From NCBI RefSeq assembly GCF_000024345.1, contig NC_013729.1:62001-126000 (forward strand): 64,000 nucleotides of DNA, in the 5' to 3' direction. Both the position numbers and the translations under genes were made by a program. This stretch comes from Kribbella flavida DSM 17836. GTDB taxonomy: Bacteria > Actinomycetota > Actinomycetes > Propionibacteriales > Kribbellaceae. Shown piece after piece: positions 34,987 through 42,619 of the stretch. Position 1 is the first letter of the stretch. Each line of letters begins with the position of its first letter. The notes below the pieces were generated by a model, which did no database searches, was not told the origin of the DNA, and saw only the letters and a program-made list of their open reading frames with translations.

Positions 34987-36195
34987 TCAGCGCTGCAGCG
35001 GTGGTTCACCCCGGACGTACGAGCGGATCACGGTGGCGGCGGCGCCGCGGGCCCAGTCGTCGAAGGTGTGCGAGCGCAGCATCAGGCGGCAGTCGCCGGC
35101 CGCTCCGAAGGCGTGGGCGGAGAAGGCCCGCCGCATCCGCTGCTCGTACAGGTCGTAGTCGGCCACGCCCTCACCGGCGATGACGACCAGCTCCGGTCCG
35201 ACCAGGTTCACCATCGCGGCCAGCGCCGACCCGATCACCTCACCGGCCTGGTCGAACGCCTCCCGGGCATGCTCGTCGCCGGCGTGCGCGAGCTCAATCG
35301 CCCCGGCCAGGTCCAGCTCCGGCCGGCCGGTGGTCTCCCGGGTCCGGGCCAAGATCGCGTCCGACGATGCGACGGTCTCCACGCACCCCCGTCGTCCACA
35401 GGTACAGATCAGCTCGCCGGGCGCCAGCGGCAGATGCCCCAGCTCGCCGGAGACGCCGTACGCGCCCGACACGACCTCGCCGTTCAGGTACAGGCCGCAG
35501 CCGACGCCCGACCCGATCGTCACCACCGCGAACGAGTCGGCGTCCACGCCGACCCCGAACCAGTGCTCGGCCACCGTCAGCGCCCGGACGTCGTTCGTCA
35601 CCACCACCGGCGCCCCGAGCTCCTCGGTCAGCGTCGCGGCCAGCGGCACCTCCCGCCACCCCATGAACGGCGAGTCCCGCACCACGCCGTGCGCGGCGTC
35701 GACGTCGCCGGACACCGCGACGCCGATCCCGATCAGCGGACCGGCCCCGTTCGCCTGGTCGTCCAGGAAGTCCATCAGCTCCCGAGCCAGCTCCACGATC
35801 CGCGGGATCACCGTCTCGGTCGAGCTGTCCCGCAGCGGGCTGTGCCGAACGGTCCGGATCCCGGCGGTGAGGTCCGTGGTCACGCCGATCAGGCCGGTCG
35901 GCGTCACCTTCACCCCGATCACCGAGACGCTGTCGGCCAGGACCGTCAGCGGGCTGACCGGCCGTCCGATGCCGAGCTGGCTCTCGCCGCTTCCCTCGGT
36001 CGGCGCGACCGGCTCGTCGGTGACGAATCCGGCCTCGATCAGCGGCGCGACCGCCTTCGTCACGGCCGCCTGGGACAGCCCGGTCCGCCGGGCGATCTGC
36101 ACCCGCGGAATCGGGCCCTGGGTGAGGATCCTGGTCAGCACCTCGACCCCGGCCGGCGTCGCCAGCGGCAGCGGTCGGTTCGGGCGCAGCGGCAT
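34987..36195 (-). CDS. ROK-family transcriptional regulator (NagC/XylR-like)
   Basis: 402 residues. An N-terminal winged helix (about 18-70, GPIPRVQIARRTGLSQAAVTKAVAPLIEAG) is followed by a ROK sugar-binding domain with SVIGVKV, IGIGVAVSGDVD and a VTIGSGVGCGLYLNGEV phosphate-binding loop. The zinc site CTCGRRGCVE and GELGHLPL are conserved. Such proteins repress sugar catabolic operons and are released by a sugar. No sugar transporter is adjacent, so the target may be remote or itself. Confidence 0.92.
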   Translation of the reverse strand: MPLRPNRPLPLATPAGVEVLTRILTQGPIPRVQIARRTGLSQAAVTKAVAPLIEAGFVTDEPVAPTEGSGESQLGIGRPVSPLTVLADSVSVIGVKVTPTGLIGVTTDLTAGIRTVRHSPLRDSSTETVIPRIVELARELMDFLDDQANGAGPLIGIGVAVSGDVDAAHGVVRDSPFMGWREVPLAATLTEELGAPVVVTNDVRALTVAEHWFGVGVDADSFAVVTIGSGVGCGLYLNGEVVSGAYGVSGELGHLPLAPGELICTCGRRGCVETVASSDAILARTRETTGRPELDLAGAIELAHAGDEHAREAFDQAGEVIGSALAAMVNLVGPELVVIAGEGVADYDLYEQRMRRAFSAHAFGAAGDCRLMLRSHTFDDWARGAAATVIRSYVRGEPPLQR

Positions 36196-36274
36196 GACAG
36201 CAAACTACCGGCGATACCGGCCGATCGAGCGGGCCGGCAGCAGGCAGGTGCGCACAAAACCGCGGTGGCCGGCG

Positions 36275-37174
36275 TCAGCCGGTGGATTTGTCGACATCGA
36301 CCAGAATCGGCGAGGTCAGCGCCCAGCGAATCGTCCGGGTCAGGCCTTCGCCGGCCGCCCGGACGACCGTGCCCTCGGCCAGCGGCAGGTAGGGCAGCCG
36401 GAGCGGCCAGCGTGTCCACCAGGGAAGCAGGCCGACCGCCGCCGCCGTCAGTACGCCGTACGCGGGCCGCGCGGCGAACGGGACCGGCGGGTGCACCAGG
36501 ATGAATCGCGCCGCCTGCCGCGCCTCGGTGGTGCCGCGCAGTTCCGGCCGGTACGCCTGCAGCATCTCGTGCAGCTCGGCCACGGTCGTCGGCGGATCCA
36601 GCACGCCCAGCGCGCGAGCGACCCGCGCGGTGTCCTCCACGTAGCCGTCCTGCTCGGCCGCGTCGAGCGGAGTCTCGCCGTACCGCTGGTGGGCGACCAG
36701 GAAGCTGTCCACCTCGGCCAAGTGCACCCACTCGAGCAGGTGCGGGTCGCCCGCCCGGTACGGCCGGCCGTCAGGACTGGTGCCGCGGACGCGCTCGTGC
36801 ACCGCCTTCACCCGGGCGATCGCCGCCTCCGCGTCCGCCTCCGCGCCGTACGTCGTGATGGCGAGGAAGAAGCTCGTCCGCTGCAGCCGGCCCCACGGGT
36901 CGCCGCGGTAGCCCGAGTGCGCGGACACCGCCGCCATCGCCAGCGGGTGCAGCGACTGCAGCAGCAGCGCGCGCAGCCCGCCGGCGAACATCGACGCGTC
37001 CCCGTGCACCCGTCGAATCGGCCGGTCCGGGGCAAACCACCTAGGCCCAGGCGTGTTGTGGACCCGGTTGCGCTCGGCCCGTGGATCCGGACCGGCCACC
37101 TTGGTCATGATCATCTTGGCGAGGCCGTCCCTCACGGGGTCCAGCAGCGCGTTCTGGGCGGGGATCGCGGTCAT
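36275..37174 (-). CDS. Oxygenase MpaB-family protein (DUF2236)
   Basis: 299 residues of the DUF2236/MpaB group, which includes latex-clearing protein-type haem b oxygenases. Conserved stretches are HGDASMFAGGLRALLLQSLHPLAMAAVSAHSGYRGDPWGR and THLLEWVHLAEVDSFLVAHQRYG-like LEWVHLAEVDSF, giving several His that could bind haem. Substrate unknown. Located 40 nt downstream of the PHP metallohydrolase gene on the same strand, possibly cotranscribed. Confidence 0.85.
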   Translation of the reverse strand: MTAIPAQNALLDPVRDGLAKMIMTKVAGPDPRAERNRVHNTPGPRWFAPDRPIRRVHGDASMFAGGLRALLLQSLHPLAMAAVSAHSGYRGDPWGRLQRTSFFLAITTYGAEADAEAAIARVKAVHERVRGTSPDGRPYRAGDPHLLEWVHLAEVDSFLVAHQRYGETPLDAAEQDGYVEDTARVARALGVLDPPTTVAELHEMLQAYRPELRGTTEARQAARFILVHPPVPFAARPAYGVLTAAAVGLLPWWTRWPLRLPYLPLAEGTVVRAAGEGLTRTIRWALTSPILVDVDKSTG

Positions 37175-37213
37175 ACGACCAGTCTCCCCACCACTCCAAG
37201 CCCTCGATGATCG

Positions 37214-38875
37214 TCACCGCTGCACGTCCACGAAAACCGGGTTGGTGTAGAGCCAGGTGTCCAGCCACGGGTCGCCGTCGTTCACCGGGTGCTGGATCGG
37301 TCCGGCCGGGTCGATGGCGCGGCCCAGGTAGCCCGGACCGTTGCGCCGGCCGTCGCTGCCGCGCAGGCGCAGGTAGTGGCTCCGCTCCGCCCGGCCGAGC
37401 GGAATCCGCAGCGTGTAGGTGCCGGTCTTCCGCCGTACGTCGAGCTGCTCGACCACTCGGGTGTCCGGAGCCTTCCAGCTGTCCCGGTCCGCGGCAGGGC
37501 CGGTCACCAGGCCGCGGATGACATCCAGGTGGGCCAGTCGCGGCAGGATCCCGTGGAAGTTCGGCCGGGTCGCGCTGGTGACGGTGACGCGCAGCTCCAG
37601 CCGCTCGCCGCGCCGCACCTTCAGCCGCCCGCCCAGCGTGACGCCGCGCTGCCGCGATCCGGCCGTCGTGAGCCGGACGTCCAGGCCGTCGACCAGTTGG
37701 CCGTGGTCCACCCAGACGCGCCCGGCGCGCAGTCCGGCCATCACGTCCAGGTAGGAGTAGCGCGTCACGCCGACATGCGTACGGCTGAACTGACCCGGCC
37801 AGAAGTCGCTGCCGGCCTGCGGTACGCCGCTGTCGGTCGGCGCGGGCTTCCAGCCCAGTGAGTCGAAGTTCTGGCCGGGCGGGAACTCGCCGTCCTTCCA
37901 GGTGTCCCAGATGGTCCGGTGGTTGTCGCTGTTGGAGGTGATCGAGAACAGCCGGCCCTCGGCGAGCAGGGAGTCCCAGAGCCCGCCGACGGTCGCGGTG
38001 GCCCAGTCGAAGCCGCCGTACGTGCGGTAGGCGTCCGCAGGGTAGCCCGGATGGCTGCCAGCGCCCGGTGCATTCACGTACTCGCCGCGCTGCGCGTTGG
38101 TGGCGCCGCGGTGTGCGACCCAGGCCGGCTCGGCGTCGCCCTGCGCACCGGGAGCGCCTTCCATGCCGATGCAGATCCCGGTGTCCCGCCAGGCGCGCAG
38201 CTCGTGCGGCGAGTCGATGCCGAGGCGCAGTGGGTGGTTCGCGAGGACCAGCACGTCGTCGACGTAGCCGCTGCGCTTCTGCTCCGCGAGCCAGCGCAGC
38301 GCTTGCACGGCGTACTGCTCGTTCTCCGCGGTGTTGCCGGAGCGGTTGGTGAGCTTGCCGTCGTACTGGCGCTCGAAGGCCTGCAGCAGCGCGACGTCGT
38401 TGGGGCCTGGCGCGACCAGCACCGTGCCGTGCTCGGCCGCCGGGATGTACCACTCCAGGCCCTGGAAGATCAGCATCCGCGGGTTCTCGGCCCGGGCATT
38501 GACCACCTCGGCGTGCTCGGCCACGGCTCCCTTGTCGGCGTGACCGACGTTGCTGTGCTCGGTGAACGCCATCCAGTCCAGCCCGAACTGTGCGCCCCGC
38601 TGCGCCAACTGCCCGAACCCGTACTTCGCGTCGTGGCTGTAGCGGCTGTGCACATGGTGGTCGCCCACCAGCCACACCAACTCCGGATCACCCGAGGACG
38701 CCGTACCGGTCGCTGCCGCCTCGGACGTGCCGCCCGCGACCGCCCCCGCCGCCAATCCGGCTCCCAGCAGCCCCGCGCCCCGCAGCATCCCTCGCCGCGA
38801 CACTCCCTGCGCATCCAGTGCCTGCTCAGGCACTCCCGGATCCGCCCACTCCGGCAACTGCTGCCCACTCGTCAT
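37214..38875 (-). CDS. CehA/McbA-family PHP-type metallohydrolase, Tat-exported
   Basis: 553 residues. An N-terminal twin-arginine signal (SRRGMLRGAGLLGAGLAAGA) leads to a PHP-domain hydrolase with DHHVHSRYSHD, FTEHSNVGH and SNSDNHRTIWDTWKDG motifs that would bind a metal cluster. The C-terminal part is beta-rich. CehA/McbA members hydrolyse carbamate or phosphate esters extracellularly; the substrate here is unknown. ATG at 38875 (MTSGQQ) follows AAGGAGG by nine bases; an upstream GTG at 38884 overlaps the ribosome-binding site. Confidence 0.88.
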   Translation of the reverse strand: MTSGQQLPEWADPGVPEQALDAQGVSRRGMLRGAGLLGAGLAAGAVAGGTSEAAATGTASSGDPELVWLVGDHHVHSRYSHDAKYGFGQLAQRGAQFGLDWMAFTEHSNVGHADKGAVAEHAEVVNARAENPRMLIFQGLEWYIPAAEHGTVLVAPGPNDVALLQAFERQYDGKLTNRSGNTAENEQYAVQALRWLAEQKRSGYVDDVLVLANHPLRLGIDSPHELRAWRDTGICIGMEGAPGAQGDAEPAWVAHRGATNAQRGEYVNAPGAGSHPGYPADAYRTYGGFDWATATVGGLWDSLLAEGRLFSITSNSDNHRTIWDTWKDGEFPPGQNFDSLGWKPAPTDSGVPQAGSDFWPGQFSRTHVGVTRYSYLDVMAGLRAGRVWVDHGQLVDGLDVRLTTAGSRQRGVTLGGRLKVRRGERLELRVTVTSATRPNFHGILPRLAHLDVIRGLVTGPAADRDSWKAPDTRVVEQLDVRRKTGTYTLRIPLGRAERSHYLRLRGSDGRRNGPGYLGRAIDPAGPIQHPVNDGDPWLDTWLYTNPVFVDVQR

Positions 38876-39004
38876 CCGTGCCACCCTCCTTGTGCTGACA
38901 AGCCACTCTCAGGGACCGCGGTGACGCGGACATGTGCACCAGGTGAACGACGATTGGATAAGCCGACCGTTGTTATATGACGATGAAATGACTATGGTGC
39001 GCCG

Positions 39005-39343
39005 ATGTCCTCCTCCGAGATGCGTGAGCCGACGTTCTTCGTGCTGGCCGCGCTGGCCGACGGCCGCAAGCACGGCTACGCGGTGATCGCCGAAGTGAAA
39101 ACGTTGTCCGACGGCCGCCTCCGGCTGCGGCCGGGCACGTTGTACGCCGCGCTCGACCGACTGAGCGAGCAGGGCCTGGTCCGGGCCGCGGGAGAGGAGG
39201 TCGTCGACGGCCGGCACCGCCGGTACTACGAGATGACGCCGGCCGGCGCGGACACGTTGGCCGCCGAGGCGGCACGGCTGCAGGCGAACGCGGAACAGGC
39301 GTTCCGCCGGTTGCGGCTGCGCCCGGCGGGTGGCGCGGCGTGA
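39005..39343 (+). CDS. PadR-family transcriptional regulator
   Basis: 112 residues with the PadR winged helix: PTFFVLAALADGRKHGYAVIAEVKTLSDGRLRLRPGTLYAALDRLSEQGLV, then GRHRRYYEMTPAGADTL, and a short C-terminal dimerisation helix. Acts as a repressor of membrane or transport genes. The stop overlaps the next ORF in GTGA. The upstream region carries an ATGAC direct repeat that could be its operator. Usually such regulators sit with a membrane-protein partner; here the partner appears truncated. Confidence 0.92.
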   Translation: MSSSEMREPTFFVLAALADGRKHGYAVIAEVKTLSDGRLRLRPGTLYAALDRLSEQGLVRAAGEEVVDGRHRRYYEMTPAGADTLAAEAARLQANAEQAFRRLRLRPAGGAA

Positions 39344-39591
39344 GCAAACTGGAGCGCGACTACCGCACCGCCCTGCTCTGCTACCCGCGCTGGTGGCGGG
39401 AGGCCCGCGGCGAGGAGGCCCTCGGCGTACTGCTGGACAGCGCTGAGGCTGCCGGCCGCTACCGGGCTGATCCGCGTGATCTGCTGGACCTGGCGGTCCA
39501 TGGCGTCCTGGCCCGCGACGGTGGCCTTGCTGGCCGGAGCGCTGGCGGCTGGATCAGCTGTGCGGGCCGGTCGGCGTCCACTCGTCGGTGA
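39340..39591 (+). pseudogene. Truncated partner of the PadR regulator (83 aa)
   Basis: 83-residue ORF coupled by GTGA overlap to the PadR gene. It begins SKLERDYRTALLCYPRWWREARGEEALGVLLDSAE, which resembles the N-terminus of the roughly 200-300 residue membrane proteins that usually follow PadR genes in actinobacteria. After about residue 60 the sequence turns low-complexity (GGLAGRSAGGWISCAGRSASTRR), and the frame ends inside the opposite-strand GNAT gene (overlap 38 nt). No membrane segment is left. Truncation is my interpretation; the family cannot be confirmed here. Confidence 0.55.
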
Positions 39592-40102
39592 GCAGCGAGT
39601 AGAGCAGTGAGTCGCGCCAGGCGTTGTTGGTGAAGACGTGGTGGCGGATGCGGCCCTCGTAGCTGAAGCCGAGGCGGTCGACGACGGCGATCGAGGCCTG
39701 GTTGTCCGGGCCGATCGCGGCGCTGACCCGGTGCAGGGTCAGGTCGGTGAAGGCCAGCCGGAGCATTGTCCGGGCGGCGTCGGTGGCGTAGCCGTGCCCC
39801 CAGTACCGGTGGGCGATCGCGTAGCCGAGGTGGGCGGCCTGGACGCCGGTCGGGCCGAGCCGCGCGAAGCCGATCATCCGGTCGTCGTCCAGGCGGGTGA
39901 CCGCGAGCAGGTAGTCGGGCCGGTCGGCGCGGGCCGAGCGGTCGACGGCGGCACGCAGCGAGCGCTGGGCGCCGTCCCGGGTGTGGCTGTCGAAGGACAG
40001 CCAGCTGGTCACCCGGTTGTCACCGGTGATCGCCAGGTAGTCGTCGAGGTCGTCGAGCCGGACCTCGCGCAGCCTGCAGCGCTCACCGGTGAGTGGGTCC
40101 AT
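39554..40102 (-). CDS. GNAT-family N-acetyltransferase (RimJ/RimL-like)
   Basis: 182 residues. GNAT fold with CRLREVRLDDLDDYLAI, LGYAIAHRYWGHGYATDAARTMLRLAF (acetyl-CoA-binding motif A) and NQASIAVVDRLGFSYEGRIRHHV (motif B). This is the RimJ/RimL ribosomal protein or small-molecule acetyltransferase type; substrate unknown. ATG shares one base with the TGA of the upstream regulator gene, so they are cotranscribed. Confidence 0.9.
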   Translation of the reverse strand: MDPLTGERCRLREVRLDDLDDYLAITGDNRVTSWLSFDSHTRDGAQRSLRAAVDRSARADRPDYLLAVTRLDDDRMIGFARLGPTGVQAAHLGYAIAHRYWGHGYATDAARTMLRLAFTDLTLHRVSAAIGPDNQASIAVVDRLGFSYEGRIRHHVFTNNAWRDSLLYSLLTDEWTPTGPHS

Positions 40103-41397
40103 CAGTGCGGGAACGACTGCATCGGGGTCCGGGTGAAGGCCTCGATCTCCTCCTGCAGCTCGCGGGCGTCGTCGGCGTGGCCGGACTGCCGCAGCGCCTG
40201 GTGGACCCGGCGGGCCGAGTGCACCACGCCGTTGATCCGGCGCTCGGCCGGCAGGCCCAGAACCGGGGCGATGGCGTCCGCGGCGCCGTCCAGCTCGCCG
40301 CTGGCGATCCGGGTGATCGCCATCGCGGCGTGGCTGCCGGCGGCGTCACCGAAGGCCCACTCGGGGTGCGACTGGTCGGTGTAGGCGTCGACTGCCTGGT
40401 TGGAGTAGCGCTCGGCGGTCTCCATCTCACCGGGCAGCCAGGCGAGCGCGTCGGCCGCGTAGTACAGCTGCCGGTTGCGGCCGAAGGTGCACAGGCCGCC
40501 CATCTCGTCCAGCTCGTCGTTGCGGACCGAGTTCCACGCGTTCTCGGCGCGCTCGAGCGCGGCGCGGGTGGCGTCGGGGTTGCCGAGGGCGGCCCAGGCG
40601 CGGGCCTCGCTGACCGGCAGCCAGACGCTGGTGGTGCTGTTGGCCTGCTCGGCGTAGCCGGCGCCCAGCTGGGCGTACCGGACGGAGTCGTGCGGGTTGC
40701 CGGCCCAGTACGAGACCAGGGACTGCAGGCCGCGGACCCAGGCGCGCAGGCCGTGGTGGTCGGCGTTGTCGGCGCAGAGGAACGCCGTCCGCGCCTGGGT
40801 CAGCGCGGCGTGCGGGTTGCCGAGGTCGTGCGACGCCTTGGCCAGCAGACCGCCGGTGACGCCGCCCAGGAAGTACAGCTGCCGCAGGTGTTCCGGACGC
40901 TGCCGGCTCTCCAGCAGTGCGAAGACCAGGTCCTGCGTCTCGACCAGCTGGCCGAGGATCTCCGGCAGCGGGCGCTGCGGGTAGGCCTTCGCGACGTGCT
41001 TGACGTCGTCGTACACCTGTTCCATGGCCTCGCTCCCGAGACCGGTCTGGGCCGCGAGGGCGAATGCCCGCGCACGGCTGGCAGCCATGTCGAGTACCTC
41101 CATCTCATTACCTGTCGTGATCCGTCCACTCGCGGCAGGTACCGGCACCACCTGGGCAGCCTGTTCGGGGACGTACGGGGCGAGGAGCTCCTCGACCGGC
41201 TTGCCGAACATGCGTTGCAGGGTGCGCCGGGTCTGAGGAGTGGTCCCTGCGCGCTCGCCCGATGCGAGGCGCCGCAGGTGCCGCTCGGTGATGGTTCCAC
41301 CCAGCTCGACGAACTCGGCGACGATTTCGGAGTAGGTCTGGTTCCGGCGCTGGATCAGGTGCGCCAGGACCGTTCTCGGCGCATACCTACCCGCCAT
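40102..41397 (-). CDS. Transcriptional regulator with N-terminal HTH and TPR-like C-terminus
   Basis: 431 residues. The N-terminal XRE-like helix-turn-helix (about 10-70: TVLAHLIQRRNQTYSEIVAEF...TERHLRRLASGE) is followed by an all-helical body (about 95-425) with repeated A-x-x-x-A-type helix pairs (ALTQARTAFLCADNADHHGLRAWVRGLQSLVSYWAGN), as in TPR-containing regulators of Streptomyces and relatives. ATG 41397 follows GGAGGAACG. Divergent from a 63-aa ORF; the shared promoter region carries four AGGTCC iterons with 11-bp spacing (41479-41517), likely the binding site of this protein. Confidence 0.85.
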   Translation of the reverse strand: MAGRYAPRTVLAHLIQRRNQTYSEIVAEFVELGGTITERHLRRLASGERAGTTPQTRRTLQRMFGKPVEELLAPYVPEQAAQVVPVPAASGRITTGNEMEVLDMAASRARAFALAAQTGLGSEAMEQVYDDVKHVAKAYPQRPLPEILGQLVETQDLVFALLESRQRPEHLRQLYFLGGVTGGLLAKASHDLGNPHAALTQARTAFLCADNADHHGLRAWVRGLQSLVSYWAGNPHDSVRYAQLGAGYAEQANSTTSVWLPVSEARAWAALGNPDATRAALERAENAWNSVRNDELDEMGGLCTFGRNRQLYYAADALAWLPGEMETAERYSNQAVDAYTDQSHPEWAFGDAAGSHAAMAITRIASGELDGAADAIAPVLGLPAERRINGVVHSARRVHQALRQSGHADDARELQEEIEAFTRTPMQSFPH

Positions 41398-41478
41398 CGT
41401 TCCTCCCGTTCACGTCAGATCAGACGTTGTCTCGACTCGTGCCCCACGACAAGGTGCAGACCCCCTGATGTCCGCCAG

Positions 41479-41517
41479 AGGTCCTGAAGAGGTCCGGCAA
41501 AGGTCCGCCTCAGGTCC
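41479..41517. promoter_or_regulatory. Four AGGTCC direct repeats with exact 11-bp period
   Basis: AGGTCC occurs at 41479, 41490, 41501 and 41512, each exactly 11 bp apart, or one helical turn on the same DNA face. Flanking bases vary. The array lies in the 215-bp divergent region between the TPR regulator and the 63-aa ORF, 82 bp from the regulator start. Best explanation: cooperative operator for the adjacent regulator. Confidence 0.75.
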
Positions 41518-41612
41518 TAGAGCGGTCACGGTCGGCTTGTGCACCATTACTGCCATGACAACCAGTAAGTCCAACTGGTTGCAAGGCCTGAGAGTTACGG
41601 GGTGAGCGAGTA

Positions 41613-41804
41613 GTGACTATCGCGGAGATGACGTCGAGGCAGCACCGCCGCCGGGTGCGGGTCTGGTTCGGCGAGCACGTGATCGCGCAGTACGTCGCGG
41701 AGGCACCGCTGGCGGCGCGGTACGAGCAGGCGATGCGGAGGCGGTTCGCCGGTCTCCGGGTCACCAACGACCTCCTCGGGCCGCAGGACAGCACGGACAA
41801 CTGA
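41613..41804 (+). CDS. Small Arg-rich protein, unknown function
   Basis: 63 residues starting TIAEMTSRQHRRRVRVWFGEH, with about ten Arg and two basic patches (HRRRVRVW and MRRRFAGLRV), no membrane helix and no Cys. GTG at 41613 follows a GGGGTGAG purine stretch. It is divergent from the TPR regulator and directly followed by the hairpin array, which starts at the stop codon. The composition suits nucleic-acid binding; I do not recognise a family. The arrangement of small basic ORF plus anti-SD hairpins recalls the ccaF1-CcsR locus of Rhodobacter, though this is not a DUF1127 sequence. Confidence 0.65.
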   Translation: MTIAEMTSRQHRRRVRVWFGEHVIAQYVAEAPLAARYEQAMRRRFAGLRVTNDLLGPQDSTDN

Positions 41805-42126
41805 GCTCGCCCGGGTCCTCCTCAGACCCGAGCGGCTGCGCCTGGAGTCTCCTCACGTCCAGGAGCAGCATCCGGAAAGGTCCGGGACCCTCCTCAGTCC
41901 CCGGACACCACCCAGGTGTGGTCCGAAGCACTCCTCAGCTTCGGACCACACCGCCCACAGCCCGGCTGGGCTGGCGGCTGGATCCCTGTGTCGCCGCCGC
42001 CCAGCCGTTCCAACCCACCTCCTGGCCGACACCTCGGGCCGGGCGGGGTCAGTGCCCCACGCCGGAGATCGGGCGGATCGTACGGCGGGACACGTGATGG
42101 CTCGTGACACCTCACCACGAGCCATC
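41805..42126 (+). ncRNA. Tandem hairpin array with CTCCTCA loops (candidate small RNAs)
   Basis: At least six hairpins follow each other. H1 41805-41833 (CGGGTC/GACCCG), loop CTCCTCA. H2 41835-41869 (CCTGGA/TCCAGG plus GCTGC/GCAGC), loop GTCTCCTCACG. H3 41880-41906 (GTCCGGGAC/GTCCCCGGAC, one bulge), loop CCTCCTCA. H4 41915-41952, perfect 15 bp, loop ACTCCTCA. H5 41963-42007, 15 bp with one bulge, loop TGGATCCCTGTGTC. H6 42096-42126, perfect 11 bp (GATGGCTCGTG/CACGAGCCATC), loop ACACCTCAC, which could also pair with TGAGGTG at 42130-42136. Stems differ but the first four loops share CTCCTCA, complementary to TGAGGAG, an SD-like sequence. A terminator with T-tract follows on the plus strand. 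Confidence 0.6.
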
Positions 42127-42140
42127 CCCTGAGGTGGCCG

Positions 42141-42189
42141 GCTCCGTTGTGTGACCGCCGCGCCTGGGCGGTCACACAACGGAGCTTTT
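42141..42189 (+). terminator. Perfect 19-bp intrinsic terminator with TTTT tail
   Basis: GCTCCGTTGTGTGACCGCC (42141-42159), 7-nt loop, and its exact complement at 42167-42185, followed by TTTT at 42186-42189. The T-tract is on the plus strand only, which indicates rightward transcription of the 63-aa ORF and hairpin array. It also separates them from the convergent marR gene. Confidence 0.93.
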
Positions 42190-42194
42190 GTGCT

Positions 42195-42584
42195 TCACGA
42201 GCGCGCGTTGACCGCCATCCGCCGCAGCACGTCCACCGCCATGGCGTACTCCGTCGCGTCGATTCCGGCCGTCAACCGTCGCCGCTGCGCGGTCATCCGC
42301 TCGGTCAGCCGGTCGAGTGCCGCCCTGCCCGCCGGCGTGAGCTGCTCGCCGTCCAGCCAGCCGCGGCCGGCCAGCGGATCGGTCACAGCCGCGAGCTCCG
42401 CCGGGTCGCCGGCGAGGAACGGCGCCAGCGCCACTGCGATCGGCTGCTCCTCGGAGGCGGCGTTGAGCGCCTGCCACTGCCGCCGACTCAGGCCTTCGGT
42501 GGCCAGAACGGAGTCGAGGGACGCCTCGATGAGGCGGTCCAGCTCCTTCAGCCACCAGCCGATAGGCTTGTTGTCGTCCGACAT
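42195..42584 (-). CDS. MarR-like regulator (first of a divergent pair)
   Basis: About 129 residues: SDDNKPIGWWLKELDRLIEASLDSVLATEGLSRRQWQALNAASEEQPIAVALAPFL and a C-terminal helical part RLTERMTAQRRRLTAGIDATEYAMAVDVLRRMA. Weak MarR-type winged-helix pattern (LTPAGRAALDRLTERM). The start could be ATG 42584, 42590 or 42602; the shortest was chosen because the longer forms read through the CATATAC repeats. Divergent to the second marR-like gene, with shared operator candidates. Confidence 0.75.
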   Translation of the reverse strand: MSDDNKPIGWWLKELDRLIEASLDSVLATEGLSRRQWQALNAASEEQPIAVALAPFLAGDPAELAAVTDPLAGRGWLDGEQLTPAGRAALDRLTERMTAQRRRLTAGIDATEYAMAVDVLRRMAVNARS

Positions 42585-42609
42585 ATACATGTCAACGAGC
42601 ATATACCTG
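42582..42609. promoter_or_regulatory. Direct repeat CATATAC(A/C)TG in divergent promoter
   Basis: Two 10-bp copies, CATATACATG at 42582 and CATATACCTG at 42600, 18 bp apart. The sequence is AT-rich against a GC-rich background. They lie between the two divergent MarR-like genes and may be operators of one or both. Confidence 0.55.
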
Positions 42610-42619
42610 AGGGGGCGGC

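Noticed and set aside
41479-41517. CRISPR array
   Set aside because: Only 6-bp units with 5-bp spacing and no cas genes; they fit operator iterons instead. No CRISPR was seen elsewhere in the window.
41805-42126. Hairpins read on the minus strand with TGAGGAG (SD-like) loops
   Set aside because: The terminator T-tract is on the plus strand only, so plus-strand transcription is preferred; the minus reading cannot be fully excluded.
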